Assembly (NCBI RefSeq): GCF_000612665.1
Contig: NZ_HG942066.1
Location: 186,001-250,000, forward strand
Length of the DNA: 64,000 bases
Source: Neobacillus dielmonensis
Lineage (GTDB): Bacteria > Bacillota > Bacilli > Bacillales > Cytobacillaceae
Direction of reading: 5' to 3'
Under the pieces are notes generated by a model. It was not told the DNA's origin. It saw only the letters and a list, made by a program, of their open reading frames with translations, and did no database searches. The number at the start of each line of letters is the position of its first letter. Position 1 is the first letter of the stretch. The translations under genes and the position numbers were made by a program. Below are positions 8,187 through 17,347 of this stretch, one piece after another.

Positions 8187-9113
8187 GTGTATATCATCAA
8201 AAGAATACTCATGATGCTGTTAACGATTTGGGTGATTATCACGTTAACCTTTGTCATTATGAAAAGTATTCCGGGGGATCCATTTGCTTCTGACGCAAAT
8301 GTATTGCCGGACGAGGTGCTCGCAAATATGAGAGCGAAGTACCACTTGGATGAGCCTCTCCCAGTTCAATATGTGTTATATATGAAAGACCTTGCCCAGC
8401 TTGATTTTGGACCGTCGATTAAATCAGAAACAAGATCGGTGAATGATATCATTTCTGATGGGATTCCAGTCTCCTCAACACTTGGAATTCAAGCGCTAAT
8501 CATTGCCCTTGTATTTGGGTTGATGTTAGGAATTATCGCGGCACTTTATCATAACCGAGCAATTGACTTTATAGCGATGATGATTGCCATTTTAGGAATT
8601 TCCGTTCCAAGCTTTATTTTGGCACCGCTATTGATTAAGTACTTTGCGGTCGAGTGGCATATGCTCCCGGTAGCATCCTGGGGAACGTGGGATCACACCA
8701 TCCTGCCGTCTGTCGCCCTCGCTTTATCGCCATTAGCAGTTATTGCAAGGTTTATGCGGTCAAGCATGATTGATGTCATGAACCAGAACTATATTAAAAC
8801 GGCGGATGCTAAGGGTTTATCCACCTTTAAGATTGTCCTGAAACACGGAATCCGCAATGCCATCCTTCCGGTTATTACCTTTATTGGCCCGTTGGCCGTT
8901 ACCTTAATTACCGGTACGTTTGTTATTGAAAAAATCTTTGCCATACCTGGTTTAGGTAAATATTTTGTTGACGGCATTTTCAACCGTGATTATCCGGTCA
9001 TTATGGGAACGACGATTTTTTACAGTACGGTTCTAGTCGTTATTCTCTTCCTGATCGATATCTCGTACCGGTTGATTGACCCAAGAATTAAATTATCAAG
9101 TGGGGGGAACTGA
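8187..9113 (+). CDS. dppB: Dipeptide ABC transporter permease DppB
   Basis: Membrane permease of 308 residues from the preferred start. The N terminus IIKRILMMLLTIWVIITLTFV is the first helix, followed by SIPGDPF and YHLDEPLPVQY, both typical of DppB/OppB. The EAA loop is around ADAKGLSTFKIVLKHGIRNA. The frame is open from a GTG at 8178, but AGGAGGTGA at 8173-8181 would overlap that codon. The GTG at 8187 has the correct 8-base spacing and is preferred. The next gene starts 3 bases after the stop. Confidence 0.92.
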   Translation: MYIIKRILMMLLTIWVIITLTFVIMKSIPGDPFASDANVLPDEVLANMRAKYHLDEPLPVQYVLYMKDLAQLDFGPSIKSETRSVNDIISDGIPVSSTLGIQALIIALVFGLMLGIIAALYHNRAIDFIAMMIAILGISVPSFILAPLLIKYFAVEWHMLPVASWGTWDHTILPSVALALSPLAVIARFMRSSMIDVMNQNYIKTADAKGLSTFKIVLKHGIRNAILPVITFIGPLAVTLITGTFVIEKIFAIPGLGKYFVDGIFNRDYPVIMGTTIFYSTVLVVILFLIDISYRLIDPRIKLSSGGN

Positions 9114-9115
9114 GG

Positions 9116-10060
9116 ATGCAGACAAATTCAATGGAAAATAATCTGTTTAGACCGGTTTCTCCTGATCAAAAGGCAACAGAAACCATTCATCGTCCTTCTT
9201 TAAGTGCATGGAAGGAAACGGTTTTAAACATCTTGAAAAATAAGCTGGCTGTTTTGGGAGTCTCACTGCTATTAATCGTTGTCTTCTTAGCCATCTTTGG
9301 TCCATTAATGGTCAAGTTCAGTCCTACTGAGCAAGACCTGTTGAATGCGAACATGGCACCTGACGGAAAACATTGGTTTGGGACAGATGATCTGGGACGT
9401 GATGTTTGGTCGAGAACCTGGTACGGAGCCCGTGTATCACTTGCCATTGGCATTATCGCCGCACTGATTGACCTGGTAATTGGGGTCACGGTCGGCGGGA
9501 TTGCTGGTTACATGGCTGGCAGAAGCAAGCTTGGTGACAGAGTGGACACCATCATTATGAGGATTGTCGAAATTCTTTATGGCATTCCGTATTTATTAGT
9601 AGTTATTTTGTTAATGGTGATTATGGATCCTGGGATTACGACGATTGTCATTGCCCTTTCCGTAACAGGATGGGTGGGAATGGCCCGTCTGACTAGGGGG
9701 CAAATCCTCCAGCTGAAGTCTCAAGATTATGTCTTGGCAGCTGAAAAGTTAGGTACATCCCATGCTAAAATCATTCTTCGTCACCTTATTCCCAATACAT
9801 TGGGGATTATTATAGTTAATTTAACATTTACCATCCCGCAAGCGATTTTTTCCGAGTCTTTCCTAAGCTTCCTTGGACTTGGCGTACAAGCTCCTTTCGC
9901 CAGTTGGGGAACAATGGCTAACGATTCGTTAGGGGTTATTTTAAGCGGCCAGTGGTGGCGCCTGTTCTTCCCGGCCTTTATGATTTCACTGACTATGTTT
10001 GCATTTAATGCTTTTGGGGATGGATTACAAGACGCATTAGATCCGCGTAATCGCAAATAA
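9116..10060 (+). CDS. dppC: Dipeptide ABC transporter permease DppC
   Basis: Second permease, 314 residues. The cytosolic N-terminal tail (1-40) precedes the first helix at about 42-63. GTDDLGRDVWSRTWYGAR is the family hallmark. The EAA loop is AAEKLGTSHAKIILRHLIPN. The C-terminal DGLQDALDPRNRK is typical. It starts directly after dppB with GGGGGAACTGAGG upstream. It forms the membrane channel with DppB. Confidence 0.93.
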   Translation: MQTNSMENNLFRPVSPDQKATETIHRPSLSAWKETVLNILKNKLAVLGVSLLLIVVFLAIFGPLMVKFSPTEQDLLNANMAPDGKHWFGTDDLGRDVWSRTWYGARVSLAIGIIAALIDLVIGVTVGGIAGYMAGRSKLGDRVDTIIMRIVEILYGIPYLLVVILLMVIMDPGITTIVIALSVTGWVGMARLTRGQILQLKSQDYVLAAEKLGTSHAKIILRHLIPNTLGIIIVNLTFTIPQAIFSESFLSFLGLGVQAPFASWGTMANDSLGVILSGQWWRLFFPAFMISLTMFAFNAFGDGLQDALDPRNRK

Positions 10061-10073
10061 GGGAGGTGACTTG

Positions 10074-11093
10074 ATGTCTCATTTACTAGATGTAAAAAAC
10101 CTAGAAGTTAATTTTAAAACCTATGGCGGCGAGGTAAAAGCCGTTCGAAATGTATCATTTCATGTAGATAAGGGAGAAATTGTCGCAATCGTAGGGGAGA
10201 GCGGCAGCGGAAAAAGTGTAACCGTCCAATCAATCATGGGCCTGATTCCAACTCCTCCCGGGAAAATAAAAAATGGACAAGTTCTGTTTGACAATAAGGA
10301 CCTTCTCAAACTATCAAAACGAGAGATGCAAAAAGTAAAAGGTTCAAAGATTAGTATGGTCTTCCAAGACCCGATGACATCACTGAACCCAACTATGAAA
10401 GTCGGCAAACAAATTGAAGAGGGCCTGAAAGTCCACCAGCATCTGAGCAAAGCTGATGCGAAGAAGCGGGCCATTGAGATGATTAAATTAGTCGGCATCC
10501 CAAATCCCGAAGAACGCTACAATCAATATCCACATGAATTTAGCGGCGGGATGCGGCAACGGGTCATGATTGCAATTGCCCTTGCTTGTAATCCGGAATT
10601 GCTAATTGCCGATGAACCGACAACCGCTTTGGATGTTACCATTCAAGCGCAAGTCCTCGATTTAATGAAAGATTTACGGGATAAGATGAACACCGCGATT
10701 ATCCTCATTACCCATGATTTGGGTGTCGTTGCAGAAACCGCTGAACGGGTAATCGTAATGTACGCAGGCATGACAGTGGAAACCGGTACGGTTGAGGAAG
10801 TATTTGCTAATCCAAAACATCCATATACATGGGGATTGATGGCATCAAGGCCAAATCCTCAGGCAGATGGGAAAGAGCGGCTTGTTCCGATTGAAGGGTC
10901 ACCACCGGATTTATTTTCACCGCCGAAGGGGTGCCCGTTTGCACCAAGATGTCCTTATGCGATGGAAATTTGTCTGGGCGAAATGCCTCCGGAATTTGAA
11001 GTTGTAAGCGGCCATACAGCCAAATGCTGGCTAAATGACCCTCGTGCAAAAATGGCTCAAGAGGAAATTGCAGCAGGGAGGGTTCAAAAATGA
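10074..11093 (+). CDS. dppD: Dipeptide ABC transporter ATPase DppD
   Basis: ATP-binding subunit of 339 residues. Walker A is GESGSGKSV, the signature [12 protein letters not shown], Walker [13 protein letters not shown] and the H-loop THDLG. The C-terminal oligopeptide-transporter extension holds the cysteine cluster [14 protein letters not shown], which in homologues can hold an iron-sulfur centre. TTG at 10071 and ATG at 10074 are both in frame; GGGAGG at 10061-10066 fits the ATG better. It overlaps dppF by 4 bases (ATGA). Confidence 0.93.
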   Translation: MSHLLDVKNLEVNFKTYGGEVKAVRNVSFHVDKGEIVAIVGESGSGKSVTVQSIMGLIPTPPGKIKNGQVLFDNKDLLKLSKREMQKVKGSKISMVFQDPMTSLNPTMKVGKQIEEGLKVHQHLSKADAKKRAIEMIKLVGIPNPEERYNQYPHEFSGGMRQRVMIAIALACNPELLIADEPTTALDVTIQAQVLDLMKDLRDKMNTAIILITHDLGVVAETAERVIVMYAGMTVETGTVEEVFANPKHPYTWGLMASRPNPQADGKERLVPIEGSPPDLFSPPKGCPFAPRCPYAMEICLGEMPPEFEVVSGHTAKCWLNDPRAKMAQEEIAAGRVQK

Positions 11094-12043
11094 GTGAAGT
11101 ATTGCTCCAAGTAGATGGATTAAAAAAGTATTTTTCAATAAGCAAGGATCAATCGGTTAAATCCGTTGATGATATATCGCTATATATCAAAAAAGGCGAA
11201 ACATTCGGTCTTGTAGGCGAGAGCGGCAGCGGAAAATCTACCCTTGGTAAAACAGTAGTCGGCCTGCAAGCACCGACTGAAGGAAAGATTATTTACAATG
11301 GCGTTGATGTCGCCACTCTAAACAGAAAAGAAAAAAGTATTGTCAACAGAGAAATGCAAATTATTTTCCAAGATCCGTATGCCTCCTTAAACCCGAGAAT
11401 GCGTGTTGGTGACATCATTGCGGAGGGTATTGATGCCCATGGCTTAGCCAAAGGGAAAGAGCGCCAAGAACGGATCTATGACCTGCTCGACCGAGTAGGC
11501 TTGGTGCCAGAGCACGCCAAACGCTACTCCCATGAGTTCAGTGGAGGGCAGCGGCAACGGATTGGCATAGCCCGAGCCTTGGCAGTGAAGCCACAATTTA
11601 TTGTGGCTGATGAGCCAATTGCAGCACTTGACGTGTCCATCCAAGCACAGGTAGTCAACCTTTTGGAAGACCTTAAGGAAACAGAAGGATTAACCTATTT
11701 ATTTATTGCCCATGACCTCAGTATGGTTAAGCATATCAGTGACCGAATCGGGGTTATGTATTTAGGGAAGATGATGGAGCTGGCTAGTAGTGATGACCTA
11801 TTTGCAGAGCCGCTTCATCCGTACACACAGGCATTACTATCGGCGATTCCGGTTGCGGACCCAAGGGCAAAACGGAGAGAACGAATTGTCCTTGCGGGTG
11901 ACCCGCCAAGTCCGGTTAACCCACCAAGCGGATGCCGATTCCGTACAAGATGTCCGCATGCTATGTCTATATGTTCGGAGGCCGCTCCAGTTTGGAAAGA
12001 GGTTCAGGCCAACCATTGGACTGCATGCCATCTATATAATTAA
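11090..12043 (+). CDS. dppF: Dipeptide ABC transporter ATPase DppF
   Basis: Second ATPase, 317 residues. Walker [10 protein letters not shown], signature FSGGQRQRIGIA, Walker B FIVADEPIAALD and H-loop AHDLS are all intact. The C-terminal extension carries CRFRTRCPHAMSIC, the same cysteine cluster as in DppD. The Pro-Ile after the Walker B glutamate replaces the usual Pro-Thr. The start overlaps the dppD stop. The binding-protein gene follows 23 bases downstream. Confidence 0.93.
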   Translation: MSEVLLQVDGLKKYFSISKDQSVKSVDDISLYIKKGETFGLVGESGSGKSTLGKTVVGLQAPTEGKIIYNGVDVATLNRKEKSIVNREMQIIFQDPYASLNPRMRVGDIIAEGIDAHGLAKGKERQERIYDLLDRVGLVPEHAKRYSHEFSGGQRQRIGIARALAVKPQFIVADEPIAALDVSIQAQVVNLLEDLKETEGLTYLFIAHDLSMVKHISDRIGVMYLGKMMELASSDDLFAEPLHPYTQALLSAIPVADPRAKRRERIVLAGDPPSPVNPPSGCRFRTRCPHAMSICSEAAPVWKEVQANHWTACHLYN

Positions 12044-12066
12044 ACGATTTAAAGGGAGGAACACAC

Positions 12067-13695
12067 ATGAAAAAGTGGCTAACAGCAATTGCAGCTTCGC
12101 TTGTGATCAGCACTTCGTTAGCAGGCTGTGGGAGCGATAATGCAGACAAAGCTTCTGGCACGAAAGACAGTGCAAAAAATGTGAAGCAAGAACTTACATT
12201 AAACGCTATCTCTGAGCCGCCGGCAATTGACCCGGCAATGGCAACTGATACAACGTCTGGCTGGGTGTTGGATCACATCTTTGAAGGTTTGTACAAAAAA
12301 GATGAAAAAGGAAATGCGGTCCTTGGAACAGCGAAGGATGTAAAAGTTTCGGATGATGGTAAAACCTATACTTTCACACTTCGTGATGATGCAAAATGGT
12401 CAGATGGTACACCTGTTACCGCACAGGATTTCGAATATGCTTGGAAGCGTGTTTTGAATCCTGAAACAGGAAGCCAATTTGCTTTCTATCTTTATTACCT
12501 AAAGGGTGCTGAAGATTATAACAAAGGAAAAGGCACCGTCGACAATGTCGGGGTTACAGCAAAAGATGATAAAACACTTGTTGTTGAGTTAGCTGCACCA
12601 CTTGGTTACTTTAAAGAACTTTTAACCATGTGGACATTCTACCCTGTTAAAAAAGAGCTTGTTGAAAGCAATAAGAGCTGGGCAGCAGAAGCTGATGGCT
12701 ATGTTTCAAACGGACCTTTCAAAATGGCTGAGTGGAAGCATGATAGTAACGTTGTTGTAGCCAAGAACGAAAACTACTATGACAATAAAAAGGTTAACCT
12801 GACGAAAGTTACTTGGAAAATGGTACCTGATGCCACAACCTACTATCAAATGTATAAAACGGGCGAGCTTGATGCCATTCAAACATTGCCAACAGATGTA
12901 ATCGACCAAGAGAAAAACAGCAAAGAATATAAGAATGTTCCTTATTTCGGAACTTATATGTACATGTTTAACGTGAAAAAGGCACCGTTCACAAACGAGA
13001 AAATCCGTCGTGCATTTAACCTTGCACTTGACCGAGAAACGTTAACGAAGAATGTCACAAAAGCTGGAGAAATCCCTGCATATTCATTCGTGCCTAGCGG
13101 CGTTAAAACACCTGATGGCGACTTCCGCAAAGATGGCGGCGACTACTTCAAAGAGAATGCTGCTGAAGCGAAAAAATTGCTAAAAGAAGGTATGGAAGAA
13201 GAAGGCTGGACCACTCTTCCAGAAGTAACCTTACTGTATAACACTGCTGAGAACCACAAGAAAATTGCAGAAGCTGTACAAGAGATGTACAAAAAGAACC
13301 TTGGTGTCAACATTAAACTAGAGAACCAAGAGTGGAAAACATACTTAGATACGACTGCAACAGGAAACTACCAAATGGCTCGTATGGGCTGGATTGGTGT
13401 ATTGCTTGACCCTGCAGTTATCCTTGACTACTACCTTGGTGACAGCCCGAACAATCGTACAGGTTGGGTAAGTGAACAGTATGACAGCTTAATGGCTCAA
13501 GGAAAAACAGCTCAGGATCCTAAAGAACACTTCAAATTAATGCATGATGCGGAAAAAGTGTTAATGGATGAACTTCCATTTGTTCCGGTTTACCATTACA
13601 CGAATACTTACTTAACATCATCTAAATTTGAAGGCATAAACTACCCTTACAACCGTTATCCGGATGTAAGATATGCGAAAAAGGTCTCTGAGTAA
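12067..13695 (+). CDS. dppE: Peptide-binding lipoprotein DppE/OppA type
   Basis: Extracytoplasmic solute-binding lipoprotein (SBP_bac_5 family) of 542 residues. The signal peptide ends in a lipobox SLAGC, giving a predicted lipidated Cys at residue 20. The mature part shows the OppA-like start LNAISEPPAIDPAMA, then DAKWSDGTPVTAQDFEYAW and, near the C terminus, a typical AEKVLMDELPFVPVYHY segment. GGGAGGA precedes the ATG. It ends the transporter operon and a stem-loop follows. It is closer in layout to OppA than to short DppA-type proteins, so longer peptides may also be bound. Confidence 0.9.
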   Translation: MKKWLTAIAASLVISTSLAGCGSDNADKASGTKDSAKNVKQELTLNAISEPPAIDPAMATDTTSGWVLDHIFEGLYKKDEKGNAVLGTAKDVKVSDDGKTYTFTLRDDAKWSDGTPVTAQDFEYAWKRVLNPETGSQFAFYLYYLKGAEDYNKGKGTVDNVGVTAKDDKTLVVELAAPLGYFKELLTMWTFYPVKKELVESNKSWAAEADGYVSNGPFKMAEWKHDSNVVVAKNENYYDNKKVNLTKVTWKMVPDATTYYQMYKTGELDAIQTLPTDVIDQEKNSKEYKNVPYFGTYMYMFNVKKAPFTNEKIRRAFNLALDRETLTKNVTKAGEIPAYSFVPSGVKTPDGDFRKDGGDYFKENAAEAKKLLKEGMEEEGWTTLPEVTLLYNTAENHKKIAEAVQEMYKKNLGVNIKLENQEWKTYLDTTATGNYQMARMGWIGVLLDPAVILDYYLGDSPNNRTGWVSEQYDSLMAQGKTAQDPKEHFKLMHDAEKVLMDELPFVPVYHYTNTYLTSSKFEGINYPYNRYPDVRYAKKVSE

Positions 13696-13767
13696 AAAGG
13701 GAGCCCTATTGAAAAAAGCATCATCTATCAAGGTTTTCATAAACTGATAGAAATAACCAACATTTCA

Positions 13768-13811
13768 AAGCAGACAGGATGAATCAAAATCCTGTCTGCT
13801 TATCCATTTTT
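13768..13811 (+). terminator. Stem-loop after dppE
   Basis: Perfect 13-bp stem AAGCAGACAGGAT / ATCCTGTCTGCTT with an 8-base loop. The T-run is interrupted (ATCCATTTTT), so termination may be partial. Confidence 0.65.
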
Positions 13812-13854
13812 GTCAAAAGACTATAGATGATGTACATCAGGAAGGATGGAAAAG

Positions 13855-14220
13855 ATGAAAAAGGTAATAACTTTTCTTTTGTTCATATTCATTTGGATAG
13901 GAGTTAAAGCAGTTTCAGGACTATCTTTGGTTGAGTGGATTAACCAATCCTTCTTGGTAGGGATCATTAGTCTGTTAGTCTGGGCAATGATGGTTATTTT
14001 CCGATCCGGTTTTTTATCTCTATTTTTCAAAGGTTTCCGTATTATTGGTTCTACGATTGCACCGAAACCAAGAGCGATGGAACAAACGGATAGGTTAATA
14101 GAAGCGGATCAAAACTATCAGTCCTTTAAGAAAACAGTTATCGCCAATCTTGCTATATTAATGTTTTTAGCAGGTTTTAGTTCCATTACTGTATCGGTTT
14201 TCGGTCTCATTTTATACTAA
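13855..14220 (+). CDS. DUF3899-type small membrane protein
   Basis: Protein of 121 residues with three hydrophobic segments at about 1-20, 25-46 and 94-120 and a short basic cytosolic stretch between. It resembles DUF3899 proteins common in Bacillaceae; function unknown. Two ATGs are in frame. AGGAAGG at 13839-13845 directly abuts the first (13846) and lies 9 bases before the second (13855), so the second is preferred. It sits between dppE and an M20 hydrolase, with a short gap on each side. Confidence 0.75.
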   Translation: MKKVITFLLFIFIWIGVKAVSGLSLVEWINQSFLVGIISLLVWAMMVIFRSGFLSLFFKGFRIIGSTIAPKPRAMEQTDRLIEADQNYQSFKKTVIANLAILMFLAGFSSITVSVFGLILY

Positions 14221-14262
14221 GCATTATTTGACAACATGTTGATACTAAAGGGAGAGAGAATA

Positions 14263-15438
14263 ATGACATCAGTTGACATGATTGAAATAACGGATGAAGT
14301 AAAAGAAGATGTTATCCGTTGGAGAAGATATTTACATCAAAATCCGGAGTTGTCCTTCCAAGAGGAACAAACAGCTCAGTTTGTGTATGACACCCTAAAA
14401 TCGTTTGGCAATCTAGAGCTTTCCCGTCCGACTAAGACAAGTGTAATGGCCCGCTTAATAGGGGATCAGCCTGGTAAGGTTTTAGCGATTCGCGCTGATA
14501 TGGACGCTCTTCCGATTGAAGAGGAAAATACCTTTGAATTTGTATCCAAAAATCCTGGTGTGATGCATGCTTGCGGACATGACGGCCATACGGCGATGCT
14601 GCTGGGCACTGCCAAAATCCTTACCCAAATGAAAGACCGAATTAAGGGAGAGGTCCGCTTCTTTTTCCAGCATGGTGAAGAGTTATTCCCAGGCGGTGGA
14701 TCTGAAATGGTAGCAGCCGGTGTGATGGAGGGCGTGGATTTCGTCATTGGTGCTCATTTATGGTCGCCGCTGGCAAAAGGCAAGGTAGGCATTAAGTATG
14801 GAGCGATGATGGCTTCTCCAGATACCTTCTACATAACTGTGAAAGGAAAAGGCGGACACGCTGCATTGCCGCATCAAACAGTTGATTCGATAGCCGTTGC
14901 CGCACAGGTGGTAACCAACCTGCAATATATCGTTTCCCGCAACACCGACCCACTTGAGCCGCTCGTTATTACTGTTGGAAAATTTGTGGGGGGAACTACC
15001 CACAATGTCATCCCAGGGTCAGTCGAAATTCAGGGTACTGTACGCAGTTTTGATAAAAAGCTCCGGGAATCAGTTCCAGCTTTAATGGAGCGAGTCATTA
15101 AAGGCATCACGGAGGCACATGGGGCAACGTATGATTTCCGATTTGACTTCGGGTATGCCCCAGTTATCAATCATGAAGAGGTTACCCGTGTCCTGGAAGA
15201 AACGGTCCTTGAAGCATTTGGCGAGGATACCTTGGAATTAATCCCTGCCAATATGGGCGGCGAAGATTTTTCTGCCTTCCAGCAGGCGGCTCCAGGGGCA
15301 TTCTTTTATGTGGGGGCAGGCAATGCAGAAAAAGGCATCACCTATCCGCACCACCACGCCCGCTTTACAATTGATGAGGATGCTTTGAAAATAGGCGTCA
15401 AAATGTTCGTGAATTCCACATTGAAATTTTTAAAATAA
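14263..15438 (+). CDS. M20-family amidohydrolase (N-acyl-amino-acid deacylase type)
   Basis: Cytosolic metallo-hydrolase of 391 residues. It removes an acyl or aminoacyl group from an amino acid or short peptide. Family landmarks are RADMDALPIEEEN, HACGHDGHTAMLLG, the catalytic Glu pair in FQHGEELFPGG, GAHLW, GKGGHAALPH in the dimerisation domain, MGGEDFSAF and the final PHHHARFTID. GGAGAG lies 6 bases before ATG 14263; an upstream in-frame ATG at 14236 lacks a ribosome site. It follows the peptide transporter, consistent with downstream processing of imported peptides or acylated amino acids. Confidence 0.9.
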   Translation: MTSVDMIEITDEVKEDVIRWRRYLHQNPELSFQEEQTAQFVYDTLKSFGNLELSRPTKTSVMARLIGDQPGKVLAIRADMDALPIEEENTFEFVSKNPGVMHACGHDGHTAMLLGTAKILTQMKDRIKGEVRFFFQHGEELFPGGGSEMVAAGVMEGVDFVIGAHLWSPLAKGKVGIKYGAMMASPDTFYITVKGKGGHAALPHQTVDSIAVAAQVVTNLQYIVSRNTDPLEPLVITVGKFVGGTTHNVIPGSVEIQGTVRSFDKKLRESVPALMERVIKGITEAHGATYDFRFDFGYAPVINHEEVTRVLEETVLEAFGEDTLELIPANMGGEDFSAFQQAAPGAFFYVGAGNAEKGITYPHHHARFTIDEDALKIGVKMFVNSTLKFLK

Positions 15439-15463
15439 ATTCGGGGATTATTCTCGTTAAGTA

Positions 15464-15506
15464 ACAAAAAGAACAGCCATAGCTTCGGCTGTCCTTTTTG
15501 TTGTTT
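15464..15506 (+). terminator. Intrinsic terminator after the M20 gene
   Basis: Stem CAAAAAG-ACAGCC / GGCTGT-CTTTTTG followed by TTGTTTT. Confidence 0.8.
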
Positions 15507-15551
15507 TCTAAAGTGTAAATAAAATTTTAAAAATTTAATGAGTTAAATTCA

Positions 15552-15581
15552 TTGTAGATTTCTCTATTGTTGCTATATAAT
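15552..15581 (+). promoter_or_regulatory. Sigma-A-type promoter for the small membrane protein
   Basis: TTGTAG, an 18-base spacer and TATAAT; the start codon lies about 80 bases downstream. Confidence 0.55.
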
Positions 15582-15662
15582 GGGGATAAGATGTTCACAA
15601 AATTGTCAAATTTAATTTTATTATTATTGTAAATATGATACCAATATGGGGGGGAGAAGAAA

Positions 15663-15887
15663 GTGATTAGAGCTGCTGTTGCGGGTTTTGTCGGGTTTAT
15701 CCTGGTTTTTATTGAATCGATGATTGTTATGAAGCTAAAGGGGTATGTAACCATCGAATTTGGCGGTCTCGCTCCCTTCATCAACGTGTGGGCAATGAAT
15801 TTCTTCTTTGTCTTTACTATTCTGACACAAATTACAAACTGGTACTCCAACAGACATGAGCTGGAGGAAGACAGCAGATTTGAATAG
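15663..15887 (+). CDS. Small two-helix membrane protein, unknown function
   Basis: Protein of 74 residues with hydrophobic segments at about 4-24 and 38-58 and an acidic C-terminal tail (ELEEDSRFE). The start is GTG at 15663 with GGGGGGAGAAG upstream. Its own promoter at 15552-15581 and terminator at 15904-15936 mark it as a separate single-gene unit. I do not recognise a family. Confidence 0.65.
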   Translation: MIRAAVAGFVGFILVFIESMIVMKLKGYVTIEFGGLAPFINVWAMNFFFVFTILTQITNWYSNRHELEEDSRFE

Positions 15888-15903
15888 ACAATGAGATAAG
15901 CAT

Positions 15904-15936
15904 CCGGATCTTAATCAAGATCGGGGCTTTTTTTTA
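15904..15936 (+). terminator. Intrinsic terminator
   Basis: GATCTT/AAGATC stem with a 4-base loop, followed by CTTTTTTTTT. Confidence 0.75.
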
Positions 15937-16003
15937 TGAAGGGAAAGTTTCTAAGAGCTAGTTCTGGTATAATGGAATAAATTTTAATTAAAGGATGATC
16001 ATT

Positions 16004-16612
16004 GTGCTAAAGAAGGAAAGGATCGGATTGGTGTTGGACGTTGAGACGACCGGTCTAGGCCCAACAACGGACGAAGTGATTGAGTTGGCATTGAAATTGT
16101 TTTCTTATCGGTCTGATACCGGTGAAATTATCGAAGTGCTTGAAGAAGAATCATTTTTAAGAGAACCATTGAAAAGTACGGCAAGACGAAACTATGAAAG
16201 AGCATACCGTGTCCACGGGATCCCGTTTGAAGCTGTGCAGGGAAAAAGTTTTGTGGATGACAAAATACAGACGTATTTTCATAGGACTGACTCAGTTTTT
16301 GCCCATAATGCTTCCTTTGACCGCAGTTTTCTATTTCAAATGTATCCAGAAGTCAATGAATTACATTGGTACTGCACGATGAGAAATGTGCCTTGGAAGC
16401 AATATGGTTTTCCTAATGGAAAGCTGCTTACACTGCTTCAAGCCCATCAAATCACAAACTATCAAACCCACAGGGCGATGGATGATATTACATATTTAAT
16501 GGAATTGCTTAAAAAAACAAGTCCGAACGGAAATCTCTATCTGCACGAAGTGTTGGAATACGGTCCAATGAGAAAATATCAGTCTTCAGCGTCAAAAACG
16601 AAACTGGGCTGA
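16004..16612 (+). CDS. DnaQ-like 3'-5' exonuclease (DEDDh)
   Basis: Exonuclease-domain protein of 202 residues. Motif ExoI is LDVETTGL near residue 12, ExoII is AHNASFDRSF and ExoIII is HRAMDD near residue 163, which completes the DEDDh set. It has no polymerase or other domain. The frame is open from ATG 15995, but AAGGATGA at 15991-15998 overlaps that codon and suits GTG 16004. Such stand-alone proteins act in DNA or RNA trimming or proofreading; the substrate is unknown. Confidence 0.82.
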   Translation: MLKKERIGLVLDVETTGLGPTTDEVIELALKLFSYRSDTGEIIEVLEEESFLREPLKSTARRNYERAYRVHGIPFEAVQGKSFVDDKIQTYFHRTDSVFAHNASFDRSFLFQMYPEVNELHWYCTMRNVPWKQYGFPNGKLLTLLQAHQITNYQTHRAMDDITYLMELLKKTSPNGNLYLHEVLEYGPMRKYQSSASKTKLG

Positions 16613-16618
16613 ATATAT

Positions 16619-16658
16619 GAAAACAGCTCTGACGCCAATGCGAACAGAGCTGTTTTTT
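16619..16658. terminator. Bidirectional terminator between exonuclease and VOC genes
   Basis: AAAACAGCTCTG / CAGAGCTGTTTT stem flanked by A on the left and T on the right; serves the convergent genes on both sides. Confidence 0.85.
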
Positions 16659-16662
16659 CGTT

Positions 16663-17088
16663 CTATTGCTTACCTTCTGTGAAGATTTGGAAGGTTACCC
16701 CAAACTTGTCCGTCACTGTCCCATAGGCGGGGCTGAAAAAGGTTTCTTGCAGAGGCATTTGGATTTGGCCGCCATCTGCTAAGGCATTGAAAAATTGTTT
16801 GGATTTTTCCGCATCGTCAGTTGTAAGGCAGATGGTCACTTGACTTCCCCTTTGGGCAGGCTGACCAGGAAATGTATCAGAGAACATCATTTCAGATTTG
16901 CCGATTTGGATTGTAGCGTGACTCACCCTGTCCTTTGCACTTTCTGGCAGTGGAAAGTCAGGATTTTCCGGCATCTCACCGAAAGATTGACTAAAGAGAA
17001 TCTTACCGTCCAATGCTTTTTGGTAAAAATCAAGTGCTTCCTTAGCGGTTCCGTCCATTACCAAATAGGGAATAAGTTTTACATTCAT
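16663..17088 (-). CDS. VOC-family protein, PhnB/YjdN type
   Basis: Small beta-alpha-beta-beta-beta fold protein of 141 residues. The N terminus KLIPYLVMDGTAKEALDFYQ and the C-terminal YGTVTDKFGVTFQIF are typical of PhnB-like glyoxalase/bleomycin-resistance relatives. No function can be assigned. AGGAG lies 9 bases before the ATG at 17088; the in-frame GTG at 17094 is too close to that site. Confidence 0.85.
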   Translation of the reverse strand: MNVKLIPYLVMDGTAKEALDFYQKALDGKILFSQSFGEMPENPDFPLPESAKDRVSHATIQIGKSEMMFSDTFPGQPAQRGSQVTICLTTDDAEKSKQFFNALADGGQIQMPLQETFFSPAYGTVTDKFGVTFQIFTEGKQ

Positions 17089-17125
17089 TAACACCAGCTC
17101 CTGTTCAATGGGTATTTAAATTAAT

Positions 17126-17252
17126 GGCTCTGTTAAATGATAATGTTGATTTCTTTAACCCTGTTGATTAGCGCCGAGGAGGCTCCCCGTCCCCGGCATG
17201 CCCGCGGCAACGCTTAAGCGACTGGAGTGGAAATCAACAGCCAAATTAATAG
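17126..17252. mobile_element. MITE-like element, copy 2 (degraded right end)
   Basis: Left end GGCTCTGTTAAA and GTTGATTT are as in the other copies. The 3' module GCGACTGGAGTGGAAATC followed by AACAGCC is also present. The right terminus (expected TTTAACAGAGCC) has decayed to AATTAATAGAA. AAATTAAT is found at both borders, but it may be chance because it overlaps the decayed end. The middle is shorter than in copy 1. It lies between the VOC and DinB genes. Confidence 0.6.
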
Positions 17253-17347
17253 AAATAAGGTAAAAATATAGGACTAGTATTTTATGTGATTACCTATTAT
17301 TTCCATTAAGTTTATTATAAGACATAGAACTGGCGTTCGCAACATAA

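Noticed and set aside
11790-12140. 116-residue frame overlapping dppF and dppE
   Set aside because: Out-of-frame shadow across two well-supported genes.
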